Shown here in pieces: positions 35,624 to 43,607 of a DNA stretch of 47,818 nt; positions within the stretch are counted from its first letter, which is position 1, and every line of letters begins with the position of its first letter. The notes beneath the pieces were generated by a model. It saw only the letters and a program-made list of their open reading frames with translations. It was not told where the DNA came from and did no database searches. The position numbers were made by a program, and so were the translations under genes. This stretch comes from JBEKTY01 sp049515555 (lineage in GTDB: Bacteria; Planctomycetota; Planctomycetia; Pirellulales; Thermoguttaceae), in the NCBI GenBank assembly GCA_049515555.1, contig JBEKTY010000045.1, positions 1 through 47,818 of the forward strand, in the 5' to 3' direction.

Positions 35624-37765
35624 TTACTCCAGCTCCAGCGCGATCGACTTCATCTGCGGCTTGCCCGCGCAGTGAATGGCGTAGCTCTCCGATTCCCGGC
35701 GGGCGACGTGAATGTCGGTCTTCTGGACGCCGCCCTCTTCCCAGCGGTAAGTGATCCTCACCGGCCGGAAGCCGGCGTTGGGCAGCCGATAGTCGGCGTC
35801 GATGCGGTGGTTGAAGATCATTGTGGCGTTGTAGCCGGTAGTGCCCAGCCAGCGGACCACGGCCGAGCGCGTGCCCGGCGGGATGTCGCTCAGCTCGACG
35901 AACTTGCCGAAGAACACCGCGGGTCCTGCACACCGGCTGACTGTCTTGAAGGTCTTGCCATCGTCCAGCGACACCTGCACGTCCCAGCCGCCCCGCGGGT
36001 CCCGGGCCCGGTAGTGCGTGGCGATGCTCATGCGCGTCATGTCGCCGGGCGTTTCGACCTTGTAGCTCAGCTCGCCGTCGCGCTTCATCGGATCGATCAG
36101 CAGGTTCTCCTTCAGATTCCGCGATTGCGGATGGAAGTCGGTGTAGACCAGTTGCCGGCCCTTGTTGGCCACGTTGGCCGAGCCCTCGACGCTGATCGTC
36201 CCTTCCTGGGGACCGGCCGAGAAGGCAATTGTGTTCTCGCCCTTTCCCAAGGCGGGCAAGGGGCGTTGCGAGTGCTGAACGTCGTGCCGGAAGCTGAGCC
36301 GGTCCAGTCCCGTGCCGGCCCCCTTAAACACCAGTCGCAGCCGGTAATCATAGCGCCGCAGAATGAGCTTGCTGAGTTCGATCTGCCGCGGGCCGCTCGT
36401 GTCGATGCGGGCCACCGGCCGCCAATCCAGGCCGTTGTTGTCGCTGAAGGAGACCTCGATCGATCCGCCGGGACCGACCACCGCTTGGAGCGTGGCCTCG
36501 CCCTTCAGGTAGACATAACTCGTGGGGTTGCGGATTTCCAAGACGCCCTCCGTGGCGCCGTCCGCCAGGCGCAGCCGGCCAAGGGGGACAGTCCCATTTT
36601 TGTGGCCTCCTGCCCCAAAAATCGGGACAGTCCCCAGCCGGCCGGCGGCCCGCAGGCCCTCCAGTCGCCAGGCGCTGCGTTGCAGCGCGGCGTCCAGGGG
36701 CACGTCGTACTCCAGCGTGCCGTTGCCGATGCGGCCGGGGGCCAGATCGCCGAACTTGGGGCAGTAGGCCATGAAGCCTTCACCGATCCGGCCGTCCAGC
36801 GCGCCGGGGCTGCCGGCCGTGCCGTCCATGTTCACGTACAGCCCCTTGTTCGACCAGTTGCGGGTGAGCCGCTCGCCGGGGCGGAGCTGGATGTTCACCT
36901 TGTAGCCCATCGAGTAGCCGGCCTCGTAGGGGAAATATACGCTGCCGTCGTACTCCTCCATGGTCGAGTACCAGCCGTGGGTGTGGGCGGGCCACCAGCC
37001 GTCCCAGCCGTACAAGGGGCAGTCGGCCAGCAGGGGCGGGCCCTTTTTCCAGCCCTGCCAACCTTCCGAGGCGTGGAGCCGGCGGAGCTTGGCATCGTCG
37101 CCGCGGGGCTTGCCTTGCCCGCCGGCGGGCTGGATAAGGTACTCGGGGTTCCTGGCGTACCACTGTTTCACGGCCGCGATGATCTCCTCGATCGAGGCGA
37201 TGTTCCCCTTGGGTGCGGCGTAGTTCGTCAGGGCCCGCGAGAACTTGCCGTTGACGGCCTCCGGCGGTTGGTCCTTCATCACGAAGAAGTTCACCAGCGA
37301 GGCGTCCAGCAGGTGCCACCGCCCGTCCCACTCGATCTCCGGCACCACGTGCGCCACGATGGTGCTCACCCGGGCCTTCAGGCCCAGGTAGCGGGCCAGC
37401 GCGGCCGTCTCGCAGGCCGCCACCCCGCAGTAGGAATGCCCATAGACGTTGAACATCTTCATAACGTCGTACACGTCGTCTTCGTGGTGCAGGAACTCCT
37501 TGGGCGGGCTGTCCTGATACTGATGGGCGACCACCGACTCCCAGATGGCCAGGGCCTTGTCCTTGTCGGTCATTCCAGCCTGGATATAGGACTTCTTCCA
37601 GGCTTCCAGGCTGGAAACGTCCTTGACCTTGTCGGAAAGCACCTTGACGTTGGCCACCACGGCGGGCGTGGCGGCGTCGTCCGAGCGCGCCCCCGCGGCG
37701 ACGGCGAGGATGCCAAAGGCCGCGATAGTCAGGGCCGCAACGGGCCTCGCGATTGACGAGTGCAT
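35624..37765 (-). CDS. Secreted transglutaminase-like protein with in-frame repeat insert
   Basis: 713 residues, signal peptide about 1-28. A transglutaminase/protease-like core at about 60-160: Cys113 in GHSYCGVAACETAALARYLG, His139 and Asp154 in AHVVPEIEWDGRWHLLDAS. The rest is beta-rich, with a probable carbohydrate-binding or adhesive role (VSLDDGKTFKTVSRCAGPAV; TYRWEEGGVQKTDIHVARRE). In the middle the peptide GTVPIFGAGGHKNGTVPL is translated from a GGGGACAGTCCC hairpin and duplicates the motif GRL; without it the text reads RAAGRLRLADGATEG. GGAGATAACC precedes the ATG. Last gene of a four-gene minus-strand operon with GH43. Substrate unknown; a peptidase or a cross-linking enzyme are both possible. 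Confidence 0.75.
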   Translation of the reverse strand: MHSSIARPVAALTIAAFGILAVAAGARSDDAATPAVVANVKVLSDKVKDVSSLEAWKKSYIQAGMTDKDKALAIWESVVAHQYQDSPPKEFLHHEDDVYDVMKMFNVYGHSYCGVAACETAALARYLGLKARVSTIVAHVVPEIEWDGRWHLLDASLVNFFVMKDQPPEAVNGKFSRALTNYAAPKGNIASIEEIIAAVKQWYARNPEYLIQPAGGQGKPRGDDAKLRRLHASEGWQGWKKGPPLLADCPLYGWDGWWPAHTHGWYSTMEEYDGSVYFPYEAGYSMGYKVNIQLRPGERLTRNWSNKGLYVNMDGTAGSPGALDGRIGEGFMAYCPKFGDLAPGRIGNGTLEYDVPLDAALQRSAWRLEGLRAAGRLGTVPIFGAGGHKNGTVPLGRLRLADGATEGVLEIRNPTSYVYLKGEATLQAVVGPGGSIEVSFSDNNGLDWRPVARIDTSGPRQIELSKLILRRYDYRLRLVFKGAGTGLDRLSFRHDVQHSQRPLPALGKGENTIAFSAGPQEGTISVEGSANVANKGRQLVYTDFHPQSRNLKENLLIDPMKRDGELSYKVETPGDMTRMSIATHYRARDPRGGWDVQVSLDDGKTFKTVSRCAGPAVFFGKFVELSDIPPGTRSAVVRWLGTTGYNATMIFNHRIDADYRLPNAGFRPVRITYRWEEGGVQKTDIHVARRESESYAIHCAGKPQMKSIALELE
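36572..36643. repeat. In-frame palindromic element inside the transglutaminase gene, 9-bp direct repeat
   Basis: CAGCCGGCC stands at 36572-36580 and again at 36635-36643, 63 bases (21 codons) apart. Between them GGGGGACAGTCCCATTTTTG faces CAAAAATCGGGACAGTCCCC around a loop TGGCCTCCTGCCC. Same family as 1871-1967 and 1501-1578. Confidence 0.85.
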
Positions 37766-37796
37766 GGTTATCTCCCGTGGTCTCTTGCGGTTTGAG

Positions 37797-38432
37797 TTAC
37801 TTCTGCTTGGAGAGATCTGCTTCGGCCACCTCGACCAGCCGGAACTTGGTGAAGCGAATCCAGTGTTGGGCCCCGGCGGGCCCGTTGTAGCATTGCAGGC
37901 TGATCTGCTCGTCGCTGCCCGGGGGCAGCGGCCCGGCGGCCGCGTCGCGGTACTCGGCCTGGCCTTCGGTGCGGAACTGGGCCGTGAACTTGTCGGCGCT
38001 TACGATCAGCCGCAGATCGACGGTTCTTTCCGGGGCCGGCGCCCGGCCGGGAATGATGTACTCCTTGCCGTCGATGTGCTCGTGGACCAGCTTGAACACC
38101 GGCTGGCCGCCGCGGTACCAGGTGATGCCGGCCTGCTCGAACTGGTTGGTGGGCTCGGCGGTGAAGGTAACGCTGACCTCGACGGCGTAAGGCGTTTTTC
38201 GCGCGGGGGCGGGCCGCAACAAGGCGTTCTTTACCGTGCCCGCCACCCCGGGCTCGACGCAAATCTCAAGGCCGCCGCCGTGCAGCCGCCAGGCGGCCGG
38301 ATTCTCGCGAAGCCAGGACCAGGGTACGGCCGGCTTGGCCTGGAAGGGGTCCTCTGCCAGGACCCGCGGCTCGGCCGCCGAAACAAACGCCGGCACAACG
38401 GCCAACGCCAGGAACAGGACGAGCGTTTTCAT
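37797..38432 (-). CDS. Secreted DUF1349-like lectin-fold protein
   Basis: 211 residues. Signal peptide MKTLVLFLALAVVPAFVSAA. The body fits the concanavalin-like DUF1349 family: PWSWLRENPAAWRLHGGGLEICVEPG, the strand pairs AVEVSVTFTAEPTNQFEQAGITWYRGG and VDLRLIVSADKFTAQFRTEGQ, and the closing WIRFTKFRLVEV. Such domains occur fused to or beside GH43 enzymes, as here, and presumably bind sugar chains. Start overlaps the stop of the upstream gene by ATGA (38429-38432). Frame open far upstream, but the signal peptide decides the start. Confidence 0.78.
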   Translation of the reverse strand: MKTLVLFLALAVVPAFVSAAEPRVLAEDPFQAKPAVPWSWLRENPAAWRLHGGGLEICVEPGVAGTVKNALLRPAPARKTPYAVEVSVTFTAEPTNQFEQAGITWYRGGQPVFKLVHEHIDGKEYIIPGRAPAPERTVDLRLIVSADKFTAQFRTEGQAEYRDAAAGPLPPGSDEQISLQCYNGPAGAQHWIRFTKFRLVEVAEADLSKQK

Positions 38433-39403
38433 GATTGGCTCCTTGGTGGGAAAATAGGGTGGGGTATGCCTTGGTCGGTCCCCGCGCGCGTCGGCAATGG
38501 TTGGTCTGCGTGATTGTGAATCCACTGGCGGGTCCACTCGACGGCTTCCAGGCCGACATCGACGTTGGGCGTGGCCAGGAAAATGATCCCTGCGATCCGT
38601 CCCGCCTTCAACCACTGGTAGCCGAGTTCCACTTGCCGCTGCATGAGAGCCACGCTCAGCGGTTTGCTCTCGTAAAAACCGTACATGTAGCAGCCCAGGT
38701 AGAGTTGCTTGTCGGGGGCGATCTTTTCCAGGGCGGTGAAATTGGCCTCCAAGTGCTTCAGGTCGCCCGGCCGCCAGGTCCACATGCAGAGCTGATCGAC
38801 TTCCGCGATGTGAGGCCGCGCGCCGGGTTTTACCTGGCGGGTGTAAATCACGGCCATCAGCGGCAGCTTTCGGCCACGGACCTGCCGCTGGCCGAGGGCA
38901 TGCAATTGCGCCGGGCTGAGCGATGCACACAACGGACGATCCGGTCGTGGCGAAGGCAATGGATCGGCCGCGCTGCCTTCGCACTGCTCGTAGAAGAAAT
39001 CGTCGAGGATGAAGCCTGCCAGGTTCTGGTTCTTCTCCGCCAACGAGAACGCCGCCTCGCGTTCCGCTGACGAACTGCCGCCGCCTGCTCCGACCAGCGA
39101 CCAGTACACGCGGTCCAACTTGCGAAACGGATTGTAGTAGGCATCGAAGGGGGGCATCGGCTGGCCGTTATACCGCACGAAGATCACGTTCTTCAGGCCC
39201 ATGCGCTGGGCGGCGGCGACCGGCTCGATCGTCGAGACCAACTTCATTGGGCGGAGAAAACCGTCGTTGTAGGAGCCTGCGGGATGCCCCCAAATCCAAA
39301 GATGATCGCCAACGGTGTCGGCCTGTGCGTAAGGTCCTGCGCACCAGAGCAGGATCAACACTGCCCAAGCCGCTGTCATTGAGAGGTTGCGTGGGATTAC
39401 CAT
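38429..39403 (-). CDS. Secreted TIM-barrel-like protein, unknown function
   Basis: 324 residues from the ATG at 39403 (GGAG seven bases upstream); an ATG four codons earlier is possible. Signal peptide VIPRNLSMTAAWAVLILLWC. Contains strands and helices compatible with a TIM barrel: LKNVIFVRYNGQ, NLAGFILDDFFYEQ (acidic Asp-Asp), LPLMAVIYTRQ, VDQLCMWTWRP, LYLGCYMYGFYE, IAGIIFLATPNVD. I do not recognise a family, though the ILDDFF segment is reminiscent of glycosidase-like barrels. Located between the GH43 and DUF1349-like genes, so a role in the same sugar pathway is likely. Confidence 0.6.
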   Translation of the reverse strand: MVIPRNLSMTAAWAVLILLWCAGPYAQADTVGDHLWIWGHPAGSYNDGFLRPMKLVSTIEPVAAAQRMGLKNVIFVRYNGQPMPPFDAYYNPFRKLDRVYWSLVGAGGGSSSAEREAAFSLAEKNQNLAGFILDDFFYEQCEGSAADPLPSPRPDRPLCASLSPAQLHALGQRQVRGRKLPLMAVIYTRQVKPGARPHIAEVDQLCMWTWRPGDLKHLEANFTALEKIAPDKQLYLGCYMYGFYESKPLSVALMQRQVELGYQWLKAGRIAGIIFLATPNVDVGLEAVEWTRQWIHNHADQPLPTRAGTDQGIPHPIFPPRSQS

Positions 39404-39431
39404 AACTGTCTCCATGGCGCCCGTTCAAGGA

Positions 39432-40331
39432 CTAGTCCTTCGGCCTGACCTGCCCAGCGGCGTCGAACTCGATCGGCAGCATGCCAGGCCGCTCGCGAAA
39501 GGGGGCGTGCGCGTCGTTGCCGAAGAAAGTGGCCCACCACCGGCCTTGCTTGTCCTTGAACAGCATGTTGTGCCCGCCATGCGGAACGGCCAGGTAACGC
39601 GGACCGTACGGACCGTAGATGCTGTCGGCCTGAGCGATCATGCAGTGATAGTCGCCCTGGATGAAGTCGGCGCACACCAGGTAATACTGCTTGTCGATCT
39701 TCGTCAGGAACGCCCCCTCGAAGCCGACCTGGCCATGGTTTGACGGCTTCAAGTGCCGTGGCGTTTCGGCCAACTCGCTCATGTCGTCGTTCAGGCGAGC
39801 GATCATGCCGTTCTGCCAAACGAAATACACTTTGCCGTCGTCGTCGGCAAACAGCGAGGCGTCGATGTTGGCGGTGAGTGGCCCTTTGGGATGTACATCG
39901 ACATACGGTCCTTCTGCCTTGCCGCTGGTACTTTTCAGCAGGCCCGTGCCACCGAAGTTCATGCACATGGTAAGCCAGAAGGTGCCCTTCACGTAGTGGA
40001 TTTCGGGAGCCCAGAGGGCGCGATTCTCGCCGTGCTTCTCCTTCTGCCAGGTGCCGTCGTCGATCTTCCAGACCAACCCCAACGGCGTCCAAGTCTTCAG
40101 GTCGGCTGACCGCCACACGCGGATGCCCTCGTTGGTTTTCCACCAGGTGGGATGGCCGGTGGTGCCGGTGAGATAATAGAACCCGTCGCCGCCGACACAG
40201 AGCGAGGTGTCGCGCAGGGGATAGTCGAAGAGCGGCTTGAGGGGCGGGAGTTTCGGCTTTGCCGATTCGGCCGCCCACGAAGCCGATGCCAGCCGGAAAA
40301 TCATGGCCAGCAGGATCATTGCTCGGGTCAT
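39432..40331 (-). CDS. Glycoside hydrolase family 43 protein
   Basis: 299 residues from the ATG at 40331 (AAAGGAA upstream); signal peptide MTRAMILLAMIFRLASASWA. Five-bladed GH43 propeller with the expected acid triad: base Asp41 in PLRDTSL, Asp157 in NIDASLF, acid Glu205 in GFEGAFL, together with HGENRALWAPEIHYVKGTFWL. Exact bond (arabinan, xylan or galactan) cannot be read. First of four genes transcribed to 35624; gap to the next gene 28 bases. Confidence 0.87.
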   Translation of the reverse strand: MTRAMILLAMIFRLASASWAAESAKPKLPPLKPLFDYPLRDTSLCVGGDGFYYLTGTTGHPTWWKTNEGIRVWRSADLKTWTPLGLVWKIDDGTWQKEKHGENRALWAPEIHYVKGTFWLTMCMNFGGTGLLKSTSGKAEGPYVDVHPKGPLTANIDASLFADDDGKVYFVWQNGMIARLNDDMSELAETPRHLKPSNHGQVGFEGAFLTKIDKQYYLVCADFIQGDYHCMIAQADSIYGPYGPRYLAVPHGGHNMLFKDKQGRWWATFFGNDAHAPFRERPGMLPIEFDAAGQVRPKD

Positions 40332-40431
40332 GCGTGTTCCTTTCGAGTCGCTGAGGGATCTCACCTTGCGATACCAAGCAGAATAACATCTCAACCTGCT
40401 GCAGTCCATCGGCTGAAGAACGCTAGCCGCC

Positions 40432-40556
40432 GGTCAAACTTGATCTGCCCTGGCGGCGGCTACAGCATCCTGGCAATGGATTTGAAAGGCGAAGAGGCGG
40501 CGGCATGGCTCAACTCCATCGGAGTGACGGGCATTGTGCTGAAGTCGGAATCATCA
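40432..40556 (+). pseudogene. Remnant of an esterase/lipase (alpha/beta hydrolase) gene
   Basis: In one plus-strand frame the DNA reads LICPGGGYSILAMDLKGEEA followed by AAWLNSIGVTGIVLK, the strand-oxyanion-hole part (PGGGY) of planctomycete acetylxylan-esterase-like hydrolases. Neither the nucleophile elbow (GxSxG) nor the rest is present, and the frame ends without a sensible C-terminus. It lies in the 256-base gap between the zinc-ribbon gene and the GH43 gene. Confidence 0.6.
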
Positions 40557-40587
40557 AGGCTGATGTCAGACGTTGAGGGAGGTTGCT

Positions 40588-40911
40588 TTACAATCCGCCG
40601 ACTCCAGGGCCTGCCGGAGTCGCCATCGAAAACACGGGCACCAGGATTTGCCGCGTAGGGGCCTCCCCTGAGCCGTCGACGATGTTCTCGATTCTTTGGG
40701 CCGTCTGGTCATCGTAGAACTGTTCGCCGCAGCGTTGACAGACCCGCGCCGGAATGTCCTCAATGGCAAGGAGTCCCTGCCGCCCCCAGAAAGCCGCGCG
40801 AACCATGTCCGCGCGGGTATCGGACCCGCAGTAAGTGCAGGGCACAACGACTTGGCTGTCGTGCTGAGCTGTTTCGGGCGATGCTTCCCCGGAATCGGGC
40901 AGTGTTCTCAT
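40588..40911 (-). CDS. YgiT-type zinc-ribbon protein
   Basis: 107 residues. Cys25, Cys28, Cys58 and Cys61 in VPCTYCGS ... RVCQRCGEQF, then DDQTAQRIENIV, as in YgiT/MqsA-type zinc-finger domains. In toxin-antitoxin pairs such a protein is followed or preceded by a small toxin of the DUF4258 type; I find none. No helix-turn-helix follows the ribbon (full-length MqsA has one). It starts 13 bases after the E1 beta stop with AAGGTG upstream, so it belongs to the E1 operon. The last 30 residues are low in complexity. Function in this setting unknown. Confidence 0.7.
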   Translation of the reverse strand: MRTLPDSGEASPETAQHDSQVVVPCTYCGSDTRADMVRAAFWGRQGLLAIEDIPARVCQRCGEQFYDDQTAQRIENIVDGSGEAPTRQILVPVFSMATPAGPGVGGL

Positions 40912-40924
40912 GACCGAGCACCTT

Positions 40925-41920
40925 TCATCGGATGGGGCTTGACGGGACTGGGGCGCCTACCAATTTCTTTGCGGCAGAAACGATCTTGACCGCGTCCACG
41001 CGCATGTAGTTGAGCATCTCCGGCGCGCCTGGCGCCGGGGCATCGGGGAACGCCAGTCGCTTGATTTTCGTACCCGGCAATGCCTCGGCCACCCGGGCCA
41101 CGATCTCCGTACAGTTGCAAAAGCTGTAGGACCCGTCGTCCGAGGTCAGTAGCTTCCCCGTCTTCTTGACCGATTTGATGATCGTTTCCATCACGCCTTC
41201 CAAGGGGGCCAGGGTTCGCGGGTCGATGAACTCGGCAGCAATCCCGTCCCGCTTCAACTGCTCGACGGCCTTCGCAATCTCCAGCGTCTGAGGCGCGTAG
41301 CCGACGATGGTCAGGTCGCTGCCCGCGCACCGCACGGCGGCCTCCCCAAGGGGCACGACGTAGGGCTCGTCGGGGACCGGCGGTCCCCAGGTCGGCATGG
41401 GGTAATGACAGAAGATGACCGGATCCACATCACGGATCGCCGCGATCATCAGCCCTTTGGCGTCGTAGGAATTGGAGGGGATCACGACCTTCAGTCCGGC
41501 CAATCGGGCATACGAGGATTCAAGCCCCGCGTCGGCGTGCTGGCCGCCTTGCAGAGGAACACGCCCAGCCATGTCGGCCCAAAGGACCATGGGGAACGCG
41601 GCCTGGCCCCCGGTCATGTGCCGCAGTTTGCCCGCATGGTTGAACATCAGCTCGTAGGGAATGAACGTGGTCATGTTGGGGATATGGGCGACGGCGGGCA
41701 CGCCGATCATCGACATGCCCAGCACCGCGCCGACGATCCATTGCTCGTCAATCGCGCAGAACCGCGCCCGCCAGCGGCCGAACTCCGCTTCGAGGTTGAT
41801 GCTGCGGCCTTGCCAACCGGCGGAAGGACTCTGGTATTCGTAGAGCAGTGTCAGCAGCTTGTCGCGTCGCATCTCCCCGTGGATGGCTTCCAGGATCGCG
41901 TAGTTCATGCTCTTCGACAT
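40925..41920 (-). CDS. Thiamine-diphosphate 2-oxoacid dehydrogenase E1 beta subunit
   Basis: 331 residues, from the ATG at 41920 with a strong AGGAGGT upstream. Pattern of E1 beta (pyruvate/acetoin type): MNYAILEAIHGEM, the active-site region FCAIDEQWIVGAVLGMSMIG, NHAGKLRHMTGGQ, then GLKVVIPSNSYDAKGLMIAAIRDVDPVIFCHY and the transketolase C-terminal domain (SDLTIVGYAPQTLEIAKAVEQL, IDPRTLAPLEGVMETIIKSVKKTGKLLTSDD). No signal peptide. It would form an alpha2beta2 E1 with the upstream gene. No E2 or E3 gene is near. Confidence 0.92.
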   Translation of the reverse strand: MSKSMNYAILEAIHGEMRRDKLLTLLYEYQSPSAGWQGRSINLEAEFGRWRARFCAIDEQWIVGAVLGMSMIGVPAVAHIPNMTTFIPYELMFNHAGKLRHMTGGQAAFPMVLWADMAGRVPLQGGQHADAGLESSYARLAGLKVVIPSNSYDAKGLMIAAIRDVDPVIFCHYPMPTWGPPVPDEPYVVPLGEAAVRCAGSDLTIVGYAPQTLEIAKAVEQLKRDGIAAEFIDPRTLAPLEGVMETIIKSVKKTGKLLTSDDGSYSFCNCTEIVARVAEALPGTKIKRLAFPDAPAPGAPEMLNYMRVDAVKIVSAAKKLVGAPVPSSPIR

Positions 41921-41933
41921 GGCTGGACCTCCT

Positions 41934-43124
41934 TCAGCTTGTGTGCAAGGGAACCAGGCCCTGCGCAAAGACGTTCCGCAGGCCGTCCTCGGCATTGGGC
42001 ACCGGCTGGGCCTTTGCGAAGGCAACTGCATCCTCGACGGCCTGTCGAACTTTGGCCACGATCTCGTCGGCGCGTTGCTCGCTGAGCACGTTCTGGGCTA
42101 CCAGGCGGCTGCGAAATCTCGCGACGGGGTCCTTGGCCATCCAATCCCGCAACTCCCGGTCAGAGCGGTAGCCCAGCCCGAAGGCCCCGTCCATGCCGAT
42201 CTTCGCTCCGCCCGCCCCGTAATGGTCGTACCAACGATACGTCTTGCACTCGATGATCGTCGGGCCGTCGCCAGCGCGGGCTTTGGCTACGGCCTGCTTT
42301 GCCGCGTGATACACCGCCAGTACATCGTTGCCGTCAACGACGTGCCCTTCGATGGCGTAACCTTGACCTCGCTGGGCCAGATCCACGATGCTATAGACAT
42401 CCGACGCGCGCACCCAAATCTGGAACCCGTTGTTCTCAAGGATGGCGATCCAGGGAAGTTTCCAGGTGGCGGCGGCGTTCGCGGCGCTGGAGAAGAAGTT
42501 CCCCTGAATGGAGCCGTCCCCGCCAAAACTCACGGCGACCTGGTCGGTTCCTTTCACCTTGATGCCGTAGGCCGCCCCGGCGGCGAACAGGTGGGAAGCC
42601 CCCACAATCCCATTCATCCCCAAAATTCCCAGGCTGATGTCCGTGATGTGCAGGGAACCACCGTACCCCTTGCAGTAGCCGTTGGCCTTGTGCGTAATCT
42701 CTGCCAGCATCCGCCCCAGATCGCCTCCCTTGGCGATCAAGTGGCCGTGGCCACGGTGAGTGCTGGCGATGTAGTCGTCGCGCCGCAGGGCATGGCACAC
42801 TCCCACGGCAATGGCCTCTTCGCCCACGTAGAGGTGCGCTACGCCACGGAAGCCCCCGCCGAGAATCAGATCCTTGATCTTCGACTCCCAGAGGCGGATC
42901 TTCAACATATCGCTATACATGGCGATGATCTGCTCGGGGGAGAGCCCTTCGCTGGAGACTACTTGGCTGTCGGCCACCGCCTGCCAGCGCGCGCCCGTCG
43001 AGAAGGCAACCGTGCCCGCTCCCATCGCACTGAGCCTACCGAGAAAGACCCGGCGAGAAACGCCGCTGCCGGAACAAGCTGGACCACCGGCCAGTCTGCC
43101 GCTGATCATGTTGTTTACAGCCAT
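41934..43124 (-). CDS. Thiamine-diphosphate 2-oxoacid dehydrogenase E1 alpha subunit with Tat signal
   Basis: 396 residues from the ATG at 43124 with GAGGAGG upstream. The N-terminus carries a twin-arginine signal VSRRVFLGRLSAMGAGTVAF (Arg24-Arg25 followed by a hydrophobic stretch). Then a complete E1 alpha: MLKIRLWESKI, GEEAIAVGVCHALRRDDYI, HRGHGHLIAKGGDLGRMLAE, KGYGGSLHI, and the ThDP motif GGDGSIQGNF (GDG 202-204) to ENNGFQIW (Asn231-232), 27 residues apart. E1 proteins normally work in the cytoplasm, so export is unexpected. The beta subunit begins 13 bases after its stop. Substrate may be pyruvate, acetoin or a branched 2-oxo acid. Confidence 0.88.
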   Translation of the reverse strand: MAVNNMISGRLAGGPACSGSGVSRRVFLGRLSAMGAGTVAFSTGARWQAVADSQVVSSEGLSPEQIIAMYSDMLKIRLWESKIKDLILGGGFRGVAHLYVGEEAIAVGVCHALRRDDYIASTHRGHGHLIAKGGDLGRMLAEITHKANGYCKGYGGSLHITDISLGILGMNGIVGASHLFAAGAAYGIKVKGTDQVAVSFGGDGSIQGNFFSSAANAAATWKLPWIAILENNGFQIWVRASDVYSIVDLAQRGQGYAIEGHVVDGNDVLAVYHAAKQAVAKARAGDGPTIIECKTYRWYDHYGAGGAKIGMDGAFGLGYRSDRELRDWMAKDPVARFRSRLVAQNVLSEQRADEIVAKVRQAVEDAVAFAKAQPVPNAEDGLRNVFAQGLVPLHTS

Positions 43125-43403
43125 AGCCGTGCCTCCTCTCGTACGAGTTGTGTCGTCTGAACCCATCGGCCACCCTGCGCATCCTAAACCTCGCAAGACG
43201 ACGATGCAATACAGTCCAGCGTGGTCAGCGTGACCCCGCTCTGCACGGGGCGTCCAGTGAACACGTCCCTCCACAAAGCATGCGGCAAAGCACGAACGGC
43301 TCCAGGGAATCGCGGGAATCCACTTGCCGTGCCGCGCGGACCACCAGCATACCCCTGCCTGCCACGTCTATGGATTCACAAACCAATACACAGTAATGAT
43401 TTA
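43125..43403. other. Gap before the tRNA fragment
   Basis: No gene, hairpin or repeat found. The stretch has less GC than its left neighbour and leads into the low-GC island. The promoter of the E1 operon should be here; no confident -35/-10 pair was found. Confidence 0.4.
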
Positions 43404-43446
<43 letters not shown>

Positions 43447-43466
43447 GAGCGAGCTGCTTCGCTGTT

Positions 43467-43607
43467 TCAATGCAACCTCTTCTCCAGCAATCGTTTGCGA
43501 CGCCATTCTTGCTCGCTGGTCGCTTTCCAAATTTTCCATAAGTCCTTTGGCGTCCGTTTCGTTCCCAAGCATTCTAGATCAGATTCTAGATCATCGTTTC
43601 GAGGCAT
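43467..43607 (-). CDS. Possible 46-residue protein next to the tRNA fragment
   Basis: Reads MPRNDDLESDLECLGTKRTP and continues KDLWKIWKATSEQEWRRKRL, with LEKRLH and a stop. The acidic start followed by an amphipathic basic helix looks like a real protein or the C-terminus of one; the frame is open 12 codons further up. No family recognised, no clear ribosome-binding site. It points away from the kinase gene and toward the tRNA half, ending 20 bases from it. Confidence 0.35.
   Translation of the reverse strand: MPRNDDLESDLECLGTKRTPKDLWKIWKATSEQEWRRKRLLEKRLH

Noticed and set aside
40588..40911. A complete toxin-antitoxin pair
   Set aside because: Only the zinc ribbon is present; no small toxin frame stands on either side.
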